The notes below the pieces were generated by a model, which worked only from the letters and a program-made list of their open reading frames with translations, ran no database searches and had not been told where the DNA came from. Made by a program: the position numbers and the translations under genes. A stretch of DNA of 64,000 bases from JANMOK01 sp031415055 (lineage in GTDB: Bacteria > Pseudomonadota > Alphaproteobacteria > Rhodobacterales > Rhodobacteraceae), in contig JANOQZ010000006.1 in assembly GCA_031415055.1 (NCBI GenBank), positions 1-64,000 on the forward strand, read 5' to 3'. Position 1 is the stretch's first letter; every line of letters starts with the position of its first letter. Positions 8,944 through 18,386 of the stretch are shown here, in pieces.

Positions 8944-9522
8944 TCACATAGCCGGTGTGAGTTCGGCTCGCAGCTTCTTAACCAAAGCGGGATAGCCTCC
9001 CGTTGCAAGAAACGCTTGTTCGGCGGCACTCGGCAGCCGACCAAGTGGCTCGTTCCGACTCGGAAACCGACCGAAATCGCGAATCTGCGCCCGATGCGCC
9101 CGCGCGTGCAACACATGTTCACCCGGCAGGTTCAACAGAAACATCCGCACGGATTGGTCTTGGTCGGCTTGGCTCTCCGAATGCATCAACGGCATATAGA
9201 AAAACTGCCGCTCGGGTGCATTGGTCTTCAAATCATGCCCCATGCGGATTGCCTGTTTGGCCGCACTGCGGGCCACAGCGTCGGACGCAAACGACAGCGC
9301 CGTGCCGCGAAACATATTGCGCGGAAATTGATCGACCAGAATGATCAAAGCCAAAGCACCCTCCGGCGTCGCCAGCCAATGGTCCAGCTTGCCCACTCGT
9401 GCCGCCTGCCAGACCGGTTCAAACCGAATGGCAATTTTCGCATCCAAATGTGCCCCGTCGTACCAAGCCTTCTCGCCCGCCTCGACCAGCCAAAAATCCA
9501 GAATGTCCTGCGGCGCGATCAT
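8944..9522 (-). CDS. DUF924 family protein
   Basis: 192-residue soluble helical protein of the DUF924 family, with the typical ILDFWL start, LALIILVDQFPRNMFRG core and FFYMPLMHSES motif. The family is widespread in alphaproteobacteria and of unknown function. I chose the ATG at 9522 because the family begins there and it overlaps the upstream MFS stop by 4 bases (ATGA), indicating translational coupling. The open frame upstream of it is MFS sequence in another frame. Confidence 0.85.
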   Translation of the reverse strand: MIAPQDILDFWLVEAGEKAWYDGAHLDAKIAIRFEPVWQAARVGKLDHWLATPEGALALIILVDQFPRNMFRGTALSFASDAVARSAAKQAIRMGHDLKTNAPERQFFYMPLMHSESQADQDQSVRMFLLNLPGEHVLHARAHRAQIRDFGRFPSRNEPLGRLPSAAEQAFLATGGYPALVKKLRAELTPAM

Positions 9523-10739
9523 CTTTGTCCCAATCCTGCTTCCACCGCGGCCGGCGTCGCTTGCGGCCCGACGGGCACCAGCGAAGCACCGCCCACCGAA
9601 TGGCGCTTTCGACGCGTCATACGATAGCCACCATAGCCCGAAATCAACGCCATCAGCACGGCCACGTAAAGCAGAAAACTGTCCGCCCCCCAATGCGTCA
9701 TCATCCAGCCGACGATAAACGGTCCGCCCAAAGCGCCAAGCCCGTCAATGAAGATCAACCCGCCCGATGCCGAAGCCATGTCCTGCGGCTCCAAATAGTC
9801 GTTGGTATAGGCGATCAGCAGCGAATACAGCGGGTTGGCCGTGCCGCCGACGACAAACCCCAAAACCAGCAAAACAGAATAACTATTGGCCAAGAAATAG
9901 CCGATCAACATGACAAAAGCGCAAATCCCAGTCATCCCCACAATCAATATCCGCCGGTCCATCCGGTCCGATGCCCAGCCCAGCGGATATTGCAGCAGCA
10001 ACCCGCCGGTATAGATCACCGCCACAAAAAGCGTGATATCCGCCACCGACATGCCTTTTTGGGTGCCATAGACCGGGGCCATGGCGAATATCGCGGCGAA
10101 TATCCCACCCAACAAGAACGCGCCAACACAGCCCAAAGGCGAGGTGCGGAACAACCGCGCCAGTGACATCGGTGCGGTCGCCTGATAATGCGGCGCCGGT
10201 GCCGCGCTCAACAAGATCGGGAGGAACGACAACGACACCAGAACCGACATGATGACAAACAACTCATAGCCGCTCGCATCGGCAAAGTTCATCAAATACT
10301 GACTGGCAATGATCCCGACCATCTGCACAATCAGATAGGCCGACATCGCCTGCCCCCGCGTTTCGTTGGTCGAAGCATCATTCAGCCAGCTTTCCGACAC
10401 CACATAGACGCCAGAAAAGCAAAACCCGGCAATCAGCCGCATGAAAAACCAAACCCAAGGGTCGGGCACGGCGGCATACAGAATAAACACCGCCGAAATC
10501 AACGATCCCAGCGCCGCGAATACCCGCACATGCCCGACTTGCCGAATCATCCACGGCGTCAGACGTGAGCCGAACAGAAACCCGGCGAAATACCCCGACA
10601 TGACCCAAGCCATCGTGCCTGCATCAAACCCCTCAATCGCGCCGCGAATACCCAGCAGGGTGCCCTGCATGCCGTTGCCGATCATCAGCAGCATGACACC
10701 CAGCAGCAAAGCCCAAGAGTTTTTAAGAACAAGGAACAT
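9519..10739 (-). CDS. MFS transporter (YcaD-like)
   Basis: 406 residues, twelve predicted membrane helices, major facilitator superfamily. The GYFAGFLFGSRLTPWMIRQVGHVRVFAALG stretch near residues 48-77 contains the loop 2-3 signature, and the arrangement resembles the YcaD group of small-molecule exporters. The substrate is unknown. It is coupled to the DUF924 gene by a 4-base overlap. It is intact, in contrast to the unrelated broken MFS gene at 6.3-7.5 kb. Confidence 0.85.
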   Translation of the reverse strand: MFLVLKNSWALLLGVMLLMIGNGMQGTLLGIRGAIEGFDAGTMAWVMSGYFAGFLFGSRLTPWMIRQVGHVRVFAALGSLISAVFILYAAVPDPWVWFFMRLIAGFCFSGVYVVSESWLNDASTNETRGQAMSAYLIVQMVGIIASQYLMNFADASGYELFVIMSVLVSLSFLPILLSAAPAPHYQATAPMSLARLFRTSPLGCVGAFLLGGIFAAIFAMAPVYGTQKGMSVADITLFVAVIYTGGLLLQYPLGWASDRMDRRILIVGMTGICAFVMLIGYFLANSYSVLLVLGFVVGGTANPLYSLLIAYTNDYLEPQDMASASGGLIFIDGLGALGGPFIVGWMMTHWGADSFLLYVAVLMALISGYGGYRMTRRKRHSVGGASLVPVGPQATPAAVEAGLGQR

Positions 10740-10808
10740 TGCGGTGGTCTAACCAGTTTATTTGCAAAGCAAAAGTGCTCGACGTTCACATCCGCTGTGC
10801 TTGCACCC

Positions 10809-11921
10809 TTAACGCGCCAAACCGGCTTTCAAGACTTGTCCAACGACGCTCATATCCACGTTCTTGGCCACAAAGGCTTCGCCAATTCCGCGCGCCAGAA
10901 TAAAGGTCAGCACGCCGTCTTTTACTTTCTTGTCTTGCCCCATCAAGCCAATCAACCCCTCAGCATCCGGCAAATCACCGGCGATGTCGCGCAAATCTTT
11001 TTTCATCCCCATGCTGCCCAAATGTGCCCGCAGCCGACTGGCGGCTTCTTGCGAGCACAGGCCCAGTCTCTGCGACACTTCGAACGCCAGAACGCAGCCA
11101 ATCGCCACCGCTTCGCCATGCAACAGCCGCGTTGAGTATCCGGTCGCCGCTTCCAATGCGTGGCCAAATGTGTGGCCCAAATTGAGCAGCGCCCGCTCCC
11201 CCTGCTCGGTCTCATCGCGCGCCACAATGTCCGCTTTCATGGCGCAAGAGCGGCCAATCGCATGCGACTGTGCCATGACATCACCTGCCACTATCAAAGA
11301 CCCATTTTTCTCCAGCCAGTCGAAAAACCCTGCGTCCCCCAACAGCCCATATTTCACTACCTCGCCATAGCCCGACAAAAACTCGCGCTCAGGCAAGGTT
11401 GCCAAAACGTCGACATCGGCCAATACCAATCGGGGCTGATGGAACGCCCCAATCAAATTTTTCCCCAGCACCGAATTGATCCCGGTCTTGCCCCCGACCG
11501 AGGAATCCACCTGCGCCAACAGCGAGGTTGGCAGTTGCACAAAGCCAACCCCGCGCCGCAAAATTGCCGCTGCAAAGCCGGCCAAATCGCCGATAACCCC
11601 ACCGCCCAAAGCCAAAACCAGATCGTCGCGCTCGACTTTTTGTGCGACCAGCCATTCCACCGCTGTTTCCAGCCCTTTCCAGCCTTTGGTCTTTTCACCT
11701 GCTGGCAGGGCCAATGCTTCAGACACAATCCCTGCCTGAACCAACCCCGCTTGCAGGCCTGCCAAATGCAGCGGCGCGACATTACTGTCGGTCAAAATCA
11801 CTACCCGCTTGCGCTGCAACAGCGGTGCAATCCTTGCCCCCGCTTGCGCCAACAACCCCGGCCCAATGACAATATCATAGGCGCGCGACGCCAAATCGAC
11901 GCGTAAGACCTCAACCGTCAC
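10809..11921 (-). CDS. aroB: 3-dehydroquinate synthase
   Basis: 370 residues; second step of the shikimate pathway, cyclising DAHP to 3-dehydroquinate with NAD and a divalent metal. Signatures seen: NAD-binding GGGVIGDLAGFAAA, PTSLLAQVDSSVGGKTGIN, metal-binding E in SGYGEVVKYG and the histidines of LNLGHTFGHALE and LLHGEAVAIG. Start is GTG at 11921, overlapping the aroK stop by 4 bases, the standard aroKB operon order. Confidence 0.97.
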   Translation of the reverse strand: MTVEVLRVDLASRAYDIVIGPGLLAQAGARIAPLLQRKRVVILTDSNVAPLHLAGLQAGLVQAGIVSEALALPAGEKTKGWKGLETAVEWLVAQKVERDDLVLALGGGVIGDLAGFAAAILRRGVGFVQLPTSLLAQVDSSVGGKTGINSVLGKNLIGAFHQPRLVLADVDVLATLPEREFLSGYGEVVKYGLLGDAGFFDWLEKNGSLIVAGDVMAQSHAIGRSCAMKADIVARDETEQGERALLNLGHTFGHALEAATGYSTRLLHGEAVAIGCVLAFEVSQRLGLCSQEAASRLRAHLGSMGMKKDLRDIAGDLPDAEGLIGLMGQDKKVKDGVLTFILARGIGEAFVAKNVDMSVVGQVLKAGLAR

Positions 11922-12517
11922 AAAGTCCCCTCCTGCAATGTCTTTGGCCGTCGATCTTGCGTCAATTCCAGAGCGATAATCGCTGCAACAATTCGGCCCG
12001 CCATCACCTCTTGGGCAATCCCGGGCGGGCTTTCAACGATCACTTCGGCCATTTCATAGGTCGGTGCCCGCTCCACCGATAATCGCTCCAACACTCCCTT
12101 CGGGTCACTCGATTGCAACAAAGGTCGGCCGGATTTGTTCTTTACCCGGTCATACAACGTCTCGACATCCGCCTTAAGCCATACCGAAACCGCATGGGCA
12201 CCAATGGCAGCCCGGTTGACTTCCGACACAAACGCCCCACCGCCGGTCGCCAATACACACGGACTGCCCGCAACCAACCGGGCAATCACCCGTTGCTCGC
12301 CGTCGCGGAAATATTGTTCGCCAAACCGGGCGAATATCTCGCTGATCGGCATATTCGCCGCCGTCTCGATCTCGTGGTCACTGTCAACAAACGGCACATG
12401 CAACATGGCGGCCAACCGTTTGCCGACACTGGTTTTTCCAGCCCCCATCAATCCAACCAGAACAATTGTCCGATTCAGGCGCAATCCCGCCGATCTGTGC
12501 AAGATTTCAGCAGTCAC
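11918..12517 (-). CDS. aroK: Shikimate kinase
   Basis: About 199 residues; phosphorylates shikimate using ATP. Walker A GLMGAGKTSVG, substrate-binding DSDHEIE, GGGAF and the lid RPLLQ region are present. The frame opens at a TTG (12547), but GAGG lies 8 bases before a GTG at 12517, which is my chosen start and gives a typical alphaproteobacterial N-terminus (about ten residues before the core). Couples to aroB by a GTGA overlap and is divergent from the membrane protein gene at 12701; the gap between them should hold back-to-back promoters. Confidence 0.95.
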   Translation of the reverse strand: MTAEILHRSAGLRLNRTIVLVGLMGAGKTSVGKRLAAMLHVPFVDSDHEIETAANMPISEIFARFGEQYFRDGEQRVIARLVAGSPCVLATGGGAFVSEVNRAAIGAHAVSVWLKADVETLYDRVKNKSGRPLLQSSDPKGVLERLSVERAPTYEMAEVIVESPPGIAQEVMAGRIVAAIIALELTQDRRPKTLQEGTL

Positions 12518-12700
12518 CACTTCTTCCTCAGCCAGCAATTGAAGCAAATTTCATTTCGCGCTAGCTTACATTCGGCGCGACGGGCAAGAAGTTGGAAAAT
12601 CCACCTGCAAATCGTGCAAAGCCAAGGCCTTGCGGTGATACCACGGCAAAGTTGCGGCGCAAGGCCCGTCAGGCAGCGGGAGTGGTTGGAGCAGGAATTG

Positions 12701-12835
12701 TTGGGTAAATTATTCAAACTGATATTGGCTTTGGTCGTTCTTGCTGCCCTCATAGTGGTCGGCTACGCGGTCTTTTTCGACCTGCCCGCACCGACGCGGG
12801 ACATTTCAATCGCGGTAGAGATTGGCGATGACTAA
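12701..12835 (+). CDS. 44-residue single-pass membrane protein
   Basis: Very small gene with a TTG start; GGAG sits nine bases upstream (12688-12691). The peptide has one hydrophobic helix (about residues 5-27, KLILALVVLAALIVVGYAVF) and a short acidic tail, and small proteins of this look recur between aroK and xerD in Rhodobacterales as far as I recall. Its stop overlaps the ATG of the next gene, so it heads a coupled three-gene unit with the secreted unknown and xerD. The function is unknown. Confidence 0.65.
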   Translation: MGKLFKLILALVVLAALIVVGYAVFFDLPAPTRDISIAVEIGDD

Positions 12836-14357
12836 ACTTGCGGCCCTTGGTGCCTTAGCCCTTTTCTGCGCCAACAGCGTGAATTCAGCGGAACCACGCA
12901 GCGCCATTCCATGGTTGTCCGAGAGCGTGCGCAATCCCGTCGTGCTCGATTCCGTCAACCTGAAGGCACCCGCAAACACCGACCAAATCACCGCTTCCTC
13001 GCTCAACGCCATTGACCGCGACGCCCTTGGGCTGATTGCCCCCGTGACTGCGAACTTGCCGCCCGACCTTTGGGGCAACTCAACCAAGGATCGTATTGCC
13101 GAACTTATCTTATCTCACCCGCAAGGTGGTGTTCCAGCGACGCGGGCGCTGTATCACCAAATTCTGCTTGCCAGCACAACTTCGCCAAACGCGGCAACCG
13201 GTTCCAGAAACCTGCTTCTCGCCCGTATCGACGGACTGTTGGAAATCGGCGCCCTCGATGATGCCGAGGCTTTGCTAACCCTTGCCGGCGTCAGCGACCA
13301 AGAATCCTACCGCCGCATGGTTGATATTGGCCTGTTGACCGGTCGCGCCGATCCGGTCTGCTCCAAATTCGCCCAAAGTCCCAATATCGCCCCAACGCTG
13401 CCGATCCGGGTTTTCTGCCTTGCGCGTGCCGCCGACTGGAATGCCGCCGCCCTTACGCTGTCACTTGGCATCGAAATCGGCGCAATTCCCGCCGATCAGG
13501 GCGAATTGCTGACCATGTTTCTCGACCCGCATTTGTTTGAGGAAGATACCGAACTGCCACTGCCTGCCAATCTTTCGGCCTTTGACTTCGTTATTCGTGA
13601 ATCGCTCGCGTTGCCGCGTCCTGCCGAAAACCTGCCCGCCGCTTTCCTGCAAGTCGATATGGTGCGCGACACGCCGATGCGAATCCGCATCGAAGCGGCT
13701 GAAAAACTGGTGCGTAGCGGGGCCATAAGCCACGTCCAATTGTTCGCTGCCTATCGCGCCGGCAAACCCGCAGCGTCTGGGGGCGTTTGGGACCGCGCCG
13801 CCGCCACCCAAACGCTCGACAAAGCTTTGTCGCTGGGGGATCGCAGCCAAATAATCGCAGCGTTCACGGCGCTCAACCAATCGGCACCAAGTTTCGATCT
13901 GATTGTCGCCATTGCCGAAGAATATTCGTCCGCCCTAGCCCGCGTCCAGCCCGGCAGCGACAGCCCGGATATGTTTCGCGCCTTTCTGGTAAGCGGCGAC
14001 GTTGCCTCAGCTTTGGCATGGGCGCCTGTTAAAAATCCAACTTCCTCCATTTTGCTGGCAAAATTTCTCGAATCCGAACTTACGGGCGCACAAACCCCCA
14101 CCGACCCCTTCCAATCCACAATATTGACCGCTTTCGAAGAAACGGTCGGCGTTTCCGAACACGGCACCGCCTTGCTGCAACTTCTCGATCAGGGTCGCAG
14201 CGGCGAGGCCATCCTCGGCGCGTTGGCAATCCTCACGCAAGATTCGAGCGACCCGCGCGAAACGGCCGCGGCCCTGCATGTGCTTGTCAAAGCCGGTCTG
14301 GAAAAGCACGCCCGCAAAATCGCCATCGAAACACTGCTGCAGGCGGGCACCTTGTAA
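12828..14357 (+). CDS. Periplasmic helical protein of unknown function upstream of xerD
   Basis: 509 residues starting at the ATG at 12828, with a Sec signal peptide (cleavage near VNSA). The mature protein is rich in Ala and Leu and predicted almost wholly helical, with antiparallel pairs that suggest TPR- or HEAT-like repeats; no catalytic motif is visible. It overlaps the small membrane protein upstream and shares one base with the xerD start (TAATG), so all three are translated together. I do not recognise a named family. Confidence 0.75.
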   Translation: MTKLAALGALALFCANSVNSAEPRSAIPWLSESVRNPVVLDSVNLKAPANTDQITASSLNAIDRDALGLIAPVTANLPPDLWGNSTKDRIAELILSHPQGGVPATRALYHQILLASTTSPNAATGSRNLLLARIDGLLEIGALDDAEALLTLAGVSDQESYRRMVDIGLLTGRADPVCSKFAQSPNIAPTLPIRVFCLARAADWNAAALTLSLGIEIGAIPADQGELLTMFLDPHLFEEDTELPLPANLSAFDFVIRESLALPRPAENLPAAFLQVDMVRDTPMRIRIEAAEKLVRSGAISHVQLFAAYRAGKPAASGGVWDRAAATQTLDKALSLGDRSQIIAAFTALNQSAPSFDLIVAIAEEYSSALARVQPGSDSPDMFRAFLVSGDVASALAWAPVKNPTSSILLAKFLESELTGAQTPTDPFQSTILTAFEETVGVSEHGTALLQLLDQGRSGEAILGALAILTQDSSDPRETAAALHVLVKAGLEKHARKIAIETLLQAGTL

Positions 14358-15271
14358 TGGACGCCGCCAACTGGTTGCCACTGTTCGTAACCTCAATCAT
14401 CGCCGAACGTGGTGCCGCCAATAACACCGTGGCTGCCTACACGCGCGACTTGACAGACTTTGGATCCTTCTTGTACCGACACCGAAAAACCCTCGCCGAT
14501 GCCAGCCAAACCGACATTTCCGATTACCTCATCGGCCTTGGCCAACTTTCCCCAGCAACCCGCGCTCGGCGCCTATCCGCCATCCGTCAACTCTATCGCT
14601 TTGCCACCGAAGAAGGCTGGATTACCCGCAACCCGGCAGCGCGTCTGTCTGGCCCGCGCAAAAGCCGCAGCTTGCCGCAATCCCTCAGCGAGACACAAGT
14701 TGATGCCCTCCTCAACGCCGCGCGCACCTTAGGCAGCTCGGTCAAGAACCGTATCCGCAACACCTGCCTGATGGAGCTGCTTTATGCTACTGGCATGCGG
14801 GTCAGCGAACTTGTATCGCTGCAGGCAAGCCAAATGCGCGGCAACCCCGACATGATCTTGGTGCGCGGCAAAGGCGGACGCGAACGGATGGTGCCGCTGT
14901 CAACTCCCGCCAAATCCGCCCTGAAAGACTGGCTCATTTTGCGGGACCGCAACCAAGAACTTGGCCAGGCCCAAGGCGCGAAGCCCAATCCACGTCTTTT
15001 CCCCGCAGCCGGCAAAACCGGCCACCTGACCCGCGAACGATTCTTCCTCATCGTCAAAGACATGGCAGTTTGCGCCGGAATTTCGCCGGCGCTGGTCTCG
15101 CCCCACACCCTGCGTCACGCTTTCGCCACCCACCTTTTGGCTCATGGTGCCGACCTTCGGGTGATCCAAACCCTGCTGGGTCACGCCGATGTAGCGACTA
15201 CCGAAATTTACACGCATGTGTTGGATGAACGCCTGCGCGAATTGGTGCTGACCAAGCATCCCTTGGCGTGA
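14357..15271 (+). CDS. xerD: Site-specific tyrosine recombinase XerD
   Basis: 304 residues; chromosome-dimer resolution recombinase acting at dif with XerC. It has the N-terminal SAM-like core-binding domain (to about residue 90) and the catalytic set R148, K172, H250, R253, H276 and nucleophile Y285. Length and the LLGHADVATTEIYTHV ending are typical of XerD. XerC is the alternative, but this neighbourhood (next to aroK/aroB) is where xerD usually sits in this order. The start overlaps the preceding stop. Confidence 0.93.
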   Translation: MDAANWLPLFVTSIIAERGAANNTVAAYTRDLTDFGSFLYRHRKTLADASQTDISDYLIGLGQLSPATRARRLSAIRQLYRFATEEGWITRNPAARLSGPRKSRSLPQSLSETQVDALLNAARTLGSSVKNRIRNTCLMELLYATGMRVSELVSLQASQMRGNPDMILVRGKGGRERMVPLSTPAKSALKDWLILRDRNQELGQAQGAKPNPRLFPAAGKTGHLTRERFFLIVKDMAVCAGISPALVSPHTLRHAFATHLLAHGADLRVIQTLLGHADVATTEIYTHVLDERLRELVLTKHPLA

Positions 15272-15338
15272 AACTTGTTTATTCGCGCAAAAAGCCGCAT
15301 AACAATCGGCTAGTCCTGACCCGCAGAAAGTCCCTGAA

Positions 15339-16658
15339 ATGCAAAGCGTGATTGATGCCCTCGCCTCCATTGACTGGAGCATCTGGGGCAGCGTGATTGC
15401 CATTGTCCTGTTACTGGCATTCTCCGCGTTTTTTTCCGGTGCCGAAACCGCGCTGACAGCCGCCAGCCGCGCCAAGCTTCACGCCATCGCTGATCGTGGC
15501 TCCAAACGCGCCCAAACCGCGCTTGACCTGATTGACGATAGCGAACGCATGATCGGTTCGGTTCTGTTTGGCAACAACGTCGTCAACATCTTGTCGGCCT
15601 CATTGGCCACCAATCTTATCGCCTCAATTGGCGGCGGCAAATCGGGCGTGCTGATTTCCACCGCGATCATGACGGTGCTGATTGTCGTCTTTTCCGAAGT
15701 CATGCCCAAAACCTACGCCATCACCAACGCCGAACGCGCCGCCATCCGACTTGCGCCTTTCGTCAAATTCTTTGTCGCCCTTCTGTCGCCCATTGTCACA
15801 TTGGTGCGCGCCGTCGTGCGTTTCCTGTTGCGCCTGTTAGGCGTTCAGACCGATCCCGACGCCAATATAATGGCAGCACATGAAGAAATCGCCGGTGCCA
15901 TTTCGCTGCACCACTCTGAAGGTACGGTCGAGAAAGCCGACCGCGACCGCCTGCTCGGTGCACTCGACTTGCGACACCGCGAGGTTGAGGAAATCATGCT
16001 GCACCGCTCCTCCATCGAAATGGTCGATGCCGCCGATGACCCGGCGAAAATCCTGTCACAATGCCTGCAATCGGCCTACACGCGCTTGCCGATCTTTCGC
16101 GACGATCCCGACAATATCGTCGGCGTCATCCATGCCAAAGACTTGCTTCGCGCTGTCGATAAACAAGTGCGTGGCAAGAAAGGCGGCATCGCTAACCTTG
16201 ATAAATTCAACATACTCGAGGTTGCAATGCCGCCCTATTTCATCCCGAATTCAACTTCGCTTGACGATCAAATGCGCGAATTTCTCAAAAGAAAAAGCCA
16301 TTTCGCGCTGGTGGTTGACGAATACGGCTCGCTGCAAGGCCTGATCACTTTGGAGGACATTCTCGAAGAAATCGTTGGTGAAATCGCCGACGAACATGAT
16401 GTGGAAGAGGAAGTGGTCCAACCCAACCCCGACGGCTCGGTCGAAGTTGACGGTGCGATGACGATCCGTGATTTGAACCGCGCTTGTGAGTGGAACCTGC
16501 CCGACGAAGAAGCCAATACTGTCGCGGGCCTTGTCATTCACGAAGCCCAAACCATCCCCAACCTCGGTCAGATTTTCACCTTCCACGGCTTTCGCATCGA
16601 AGTGCTGGAACGCGACCGCAATCGCTTAACCCGTCTGCGACTGCGGAAGGTGGCCTAA
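15339..16658 (+). CDS. CNNM/HlyC-CorC family transporter-like protein
   Basis: 439 residues: N-terminal DUF21 (CNNM) membrane domain with about four helices (FSAFFSGAETALTAASRAKL motif near residues 28-47), then two CBS domains (about 205-330) and a C-terminal CorC_HlyC domain (about 345-435). Relatives export or regulate Mg2+ or Co2+; bound nucleotides at the CBS pair regulate them. It is monocistronic and convergent with the HerA-like gene. Confidence 0.88.
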   Translation: MQSVIDALASIDWSIWGSVIAIVLLLAFSAFFSGAETALTAASRAKLHAIADRGSKRAQTALDLIDDSERMIGSVLFGNNVVNILSASLATNLIASIGGGKSGVLISTAIMTVLIVVFSEVMPKTYAITNAERAAIRLAPFVKFFVALLSPIVTLVRAVVRFLLRLLGVQTDPDANIMAAHEEIAGAISLHHSEGTVEKADRDRLLGALDLRHREVEEIMLHRSSIEMVDAADDPAKILSQCLQSAYTRLPIFRDDPDNIVGVIHAKDLLRAVDKQVRGKKGGIANLDKFNILEVAMPPYFIPNSTSLDDQMREFLKRKSHFALVVDEYGSLQGLITLEDILEEIVGEIADEHDVEEEVVQPNPDGSVEVDGAMTIRDLNRACEWNLPDEEANTVAGLVIHEAQTIPNLGQIFTFHGFRIEVLERDRNRLTRLRLRKVA

Positions 16659-16676
16659 CCAGACCCGCAAAGCGCT

Positions 16677-16700
16677 CCTTCCCTCGCTTGCGGGGGAAGG
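16677..16700. terminator. Hairpin between convergent genes
   Basis: CCTTCCC (16677-16683) pairs with GGGAAGG (16694-16700) around a GC-rich loop. It lies between the CNNM-family stop and the HerA-like stop and looks like one of the dispersed CCTTCCC...GGGAAGG hairpins common in alphaproteobacteria. It may act as a shared terminator. Confidence 0.5.
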
Positions 16701-16717
16701 TTGGGATCGGGGCAGCC

Positions 16718-18217
16718 TCACCTTTTCCCAAACAACCCACCCAAAACCCCGCGCACAATTTGCTGCCCGGCCCGGCTGCCAATGGCGCGGGCGAATGATT
16801 TGGCAAATGCCGTGCCCACCGAATCGCCGCGCGATTTTGGCGCTGGCTTTTCCGCTTCGGGCTCATAGCGGTGTGCCGAATTCAGCGCTGGCTCCATCGC
16901 TATTGGATCACTTTTTCGCGCCTTGGCCGCCAGCTTCTCATAAGCCGACTCGCGGTCCACGGTCGCGTCATAGGTCGCCCCAATCGGCGACGCTGCCATG
17001 ATCGCCGCGCGTTCTTCGACCGTAATCGGCCCCATCTGTGACGACGGTGGCCGGATCAAAGTTCGTTGAACAATCGACGGTATCCCTTTGTTTTCCAACA
17101 AGGAAACTACCGCCTCGCCAGTGCCAACTTCCCGAATTGCCACTTCGGTTTCAAACGCCGGATTGGGCCGAAATGTCTCCGCTGCCAATTTCAAAGCCTT
17201 CTGGTCACGCGGCGTGAACGCCCGCAAAGCGTGCTGCACCCGATTGCCCAACTGCCCCAGAATAACCTCCGGCACATCGTCCGGGTTCTGGCTGATGAAA
17301 AACACGCCAACCCCTTTGGAGCGGATCAACCTGGCGACCTGTTCCACCTTATCGACCATGGCTTTGGGTGCGTCGGCAAACAACAGATGCGCCTCGTCGA
17401 AAAAGAACATGAACTTCGGCTTGTCCGGATCGCCGACTTCGGGCAGTTGCTCAAACAATTCCGACAGCAACCACAACAGGAACGTGGCGTACAGGCCCGG
17501 CGACTGCATCAACGTATCCGCCGCCAGAATGTTCACTTGGCCCTGACCATTGGCGTCAACGCGGATCATGTCTGCCAATTTCAGCGCCGGTTCGCCAAAA
17601 AACTTGTCGGCCCCTTGGTTTTCCAACACCAGCAATCGCCGCTGAATCGAGCCGACCGTTGCCTCCGCCACATTGCCATAACGCAAGGACAAGTCCGACG
17701 AATTCTCACCTACCCAAACAAGAACGGCCTGCAAGTCTTTCAAATCCAACAGCAAAAGACCCTGCTCGTCCGCTAGGCGGAACGCGATATTCAACACGCC
17801 TTCCTGCGGCTCGGTCAGTTCCATGAGCCGCGATAACAACAATGGGCCCATTTCGGAAATCGTGGTTCGAACCGGATGCCCTTGCTTGCCGAACATGTCC
17901 CAAAACACCACCGGACACTTCTGATAGGTATAGTCGGACAAACCAATTTGCGCCGCCCGCTCGGTCAACTTGACATGTAACGGATGCAACTCCGACCCGG
18001 CTTTGGCCATGCCTGCGACATCGCCCTTCACATCGGCCAGAAACACCGGCACGCCCTGCCTGGAAAACGATTCCGCTAGAATCTGCAAGGTGATGGTCTT
18101 GCCCGTACCGGTCGCCCCGGCAATCAATCCGTGCCGGTTGCCATATTTTAGCAGCAGGTTCTGCGCCTCGGCATATTTCTCGCCGCCTCCGCCCACAAAA
18201 ATGCGATCCGCTTCCAT
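16718..18217 (-). CDS. HerA-like helicase (DUF853) ATPase
   Basis: 499 residues, DUF853 family of HerA/FtsK-type ATPases. Walker A is GATGTGKTITLQ near residue 33, Walker B-like FMFFFDEAHLLF near 230, followed by ARLIRSKGVGVFFISQNPDDVP. The family is a hexameric motor linked to DNA handling, but the physiological role of DUF853 members is unclear. I chose the ATG at 18217, which has GGAGG upstream and matches the family start (EADRIFVGGG); the longer open frame adds 83 residues that overlap the divergent gene. The C-terminus ends in the usual RGVLGGLFGKR. Confidence 0.9.
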   Translation of the reverse strand: MEADRIFVGGGGEKYAEAQNLLLKYGNRHGLIAGATGTGKTITLQILAESFSRQGVPVFLADVKGDVAGMAKAGSELHPLHVKLTERAAQIGLSDYTYQKCPVVFWDMFGKQGHPVRTTISEMGPLLLSRLMELTEPQEGVLNIAFRLADEQGLLLLDLKDLQAVLVWVGENSSDLSLRYGNVAEATVGSIQRRLLVLENQGADKFFGEPALKLADMIRVDANGQGQVNILAADTLMQSPGLYATFLLWLLSELFEQLPEVGDPDKPKFMFFFDEAHLLFADAPKAMVDKVEQVARLIRSKGVGVFFISQNPDDVPEVILGQLGNRVQHALRAFTPRDQKALKLAAETFRPNPAFETEVAIREVGTGEAVVSLLENKGIPSIVQRTLIRPPSSQMGPITVEERAAIMAASPIGATYDATVDRESAYEKLAAKARKSDPIAMEPALNSAHRYEPEAEKPAPKSRGDSVGTAFAKSFARAIGSRAGQQIVRGVLGGLFGKR

Positions 18218-18386
18218 CTTGATATTGCCTCCGGCTAAGCCCTCAACCCCAATACCCAAACAACTCGCGGCCATAAACCCCCAAATTCCATGCGCAGCAT
18301 CACGCCGATTTTGACTTGCGCCAATTGACAGCGCCGCGCCTTCCTGACACCTGTCGCGGCCAAGCACCAACCCACGGGGATCTGAT

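Noticed and set aside
14357..15271. Integrase of a mobile element
   Set aside because: Size, sequence and coupling to core genes fit XerD; no attachment repeats or phage genes are nearby.
14900..15475. 191-codon minus-strand frame over xerD
   Set aside because: Antisense to a clear tyrosine recombinase with all catalytic residues; no family resemblance.
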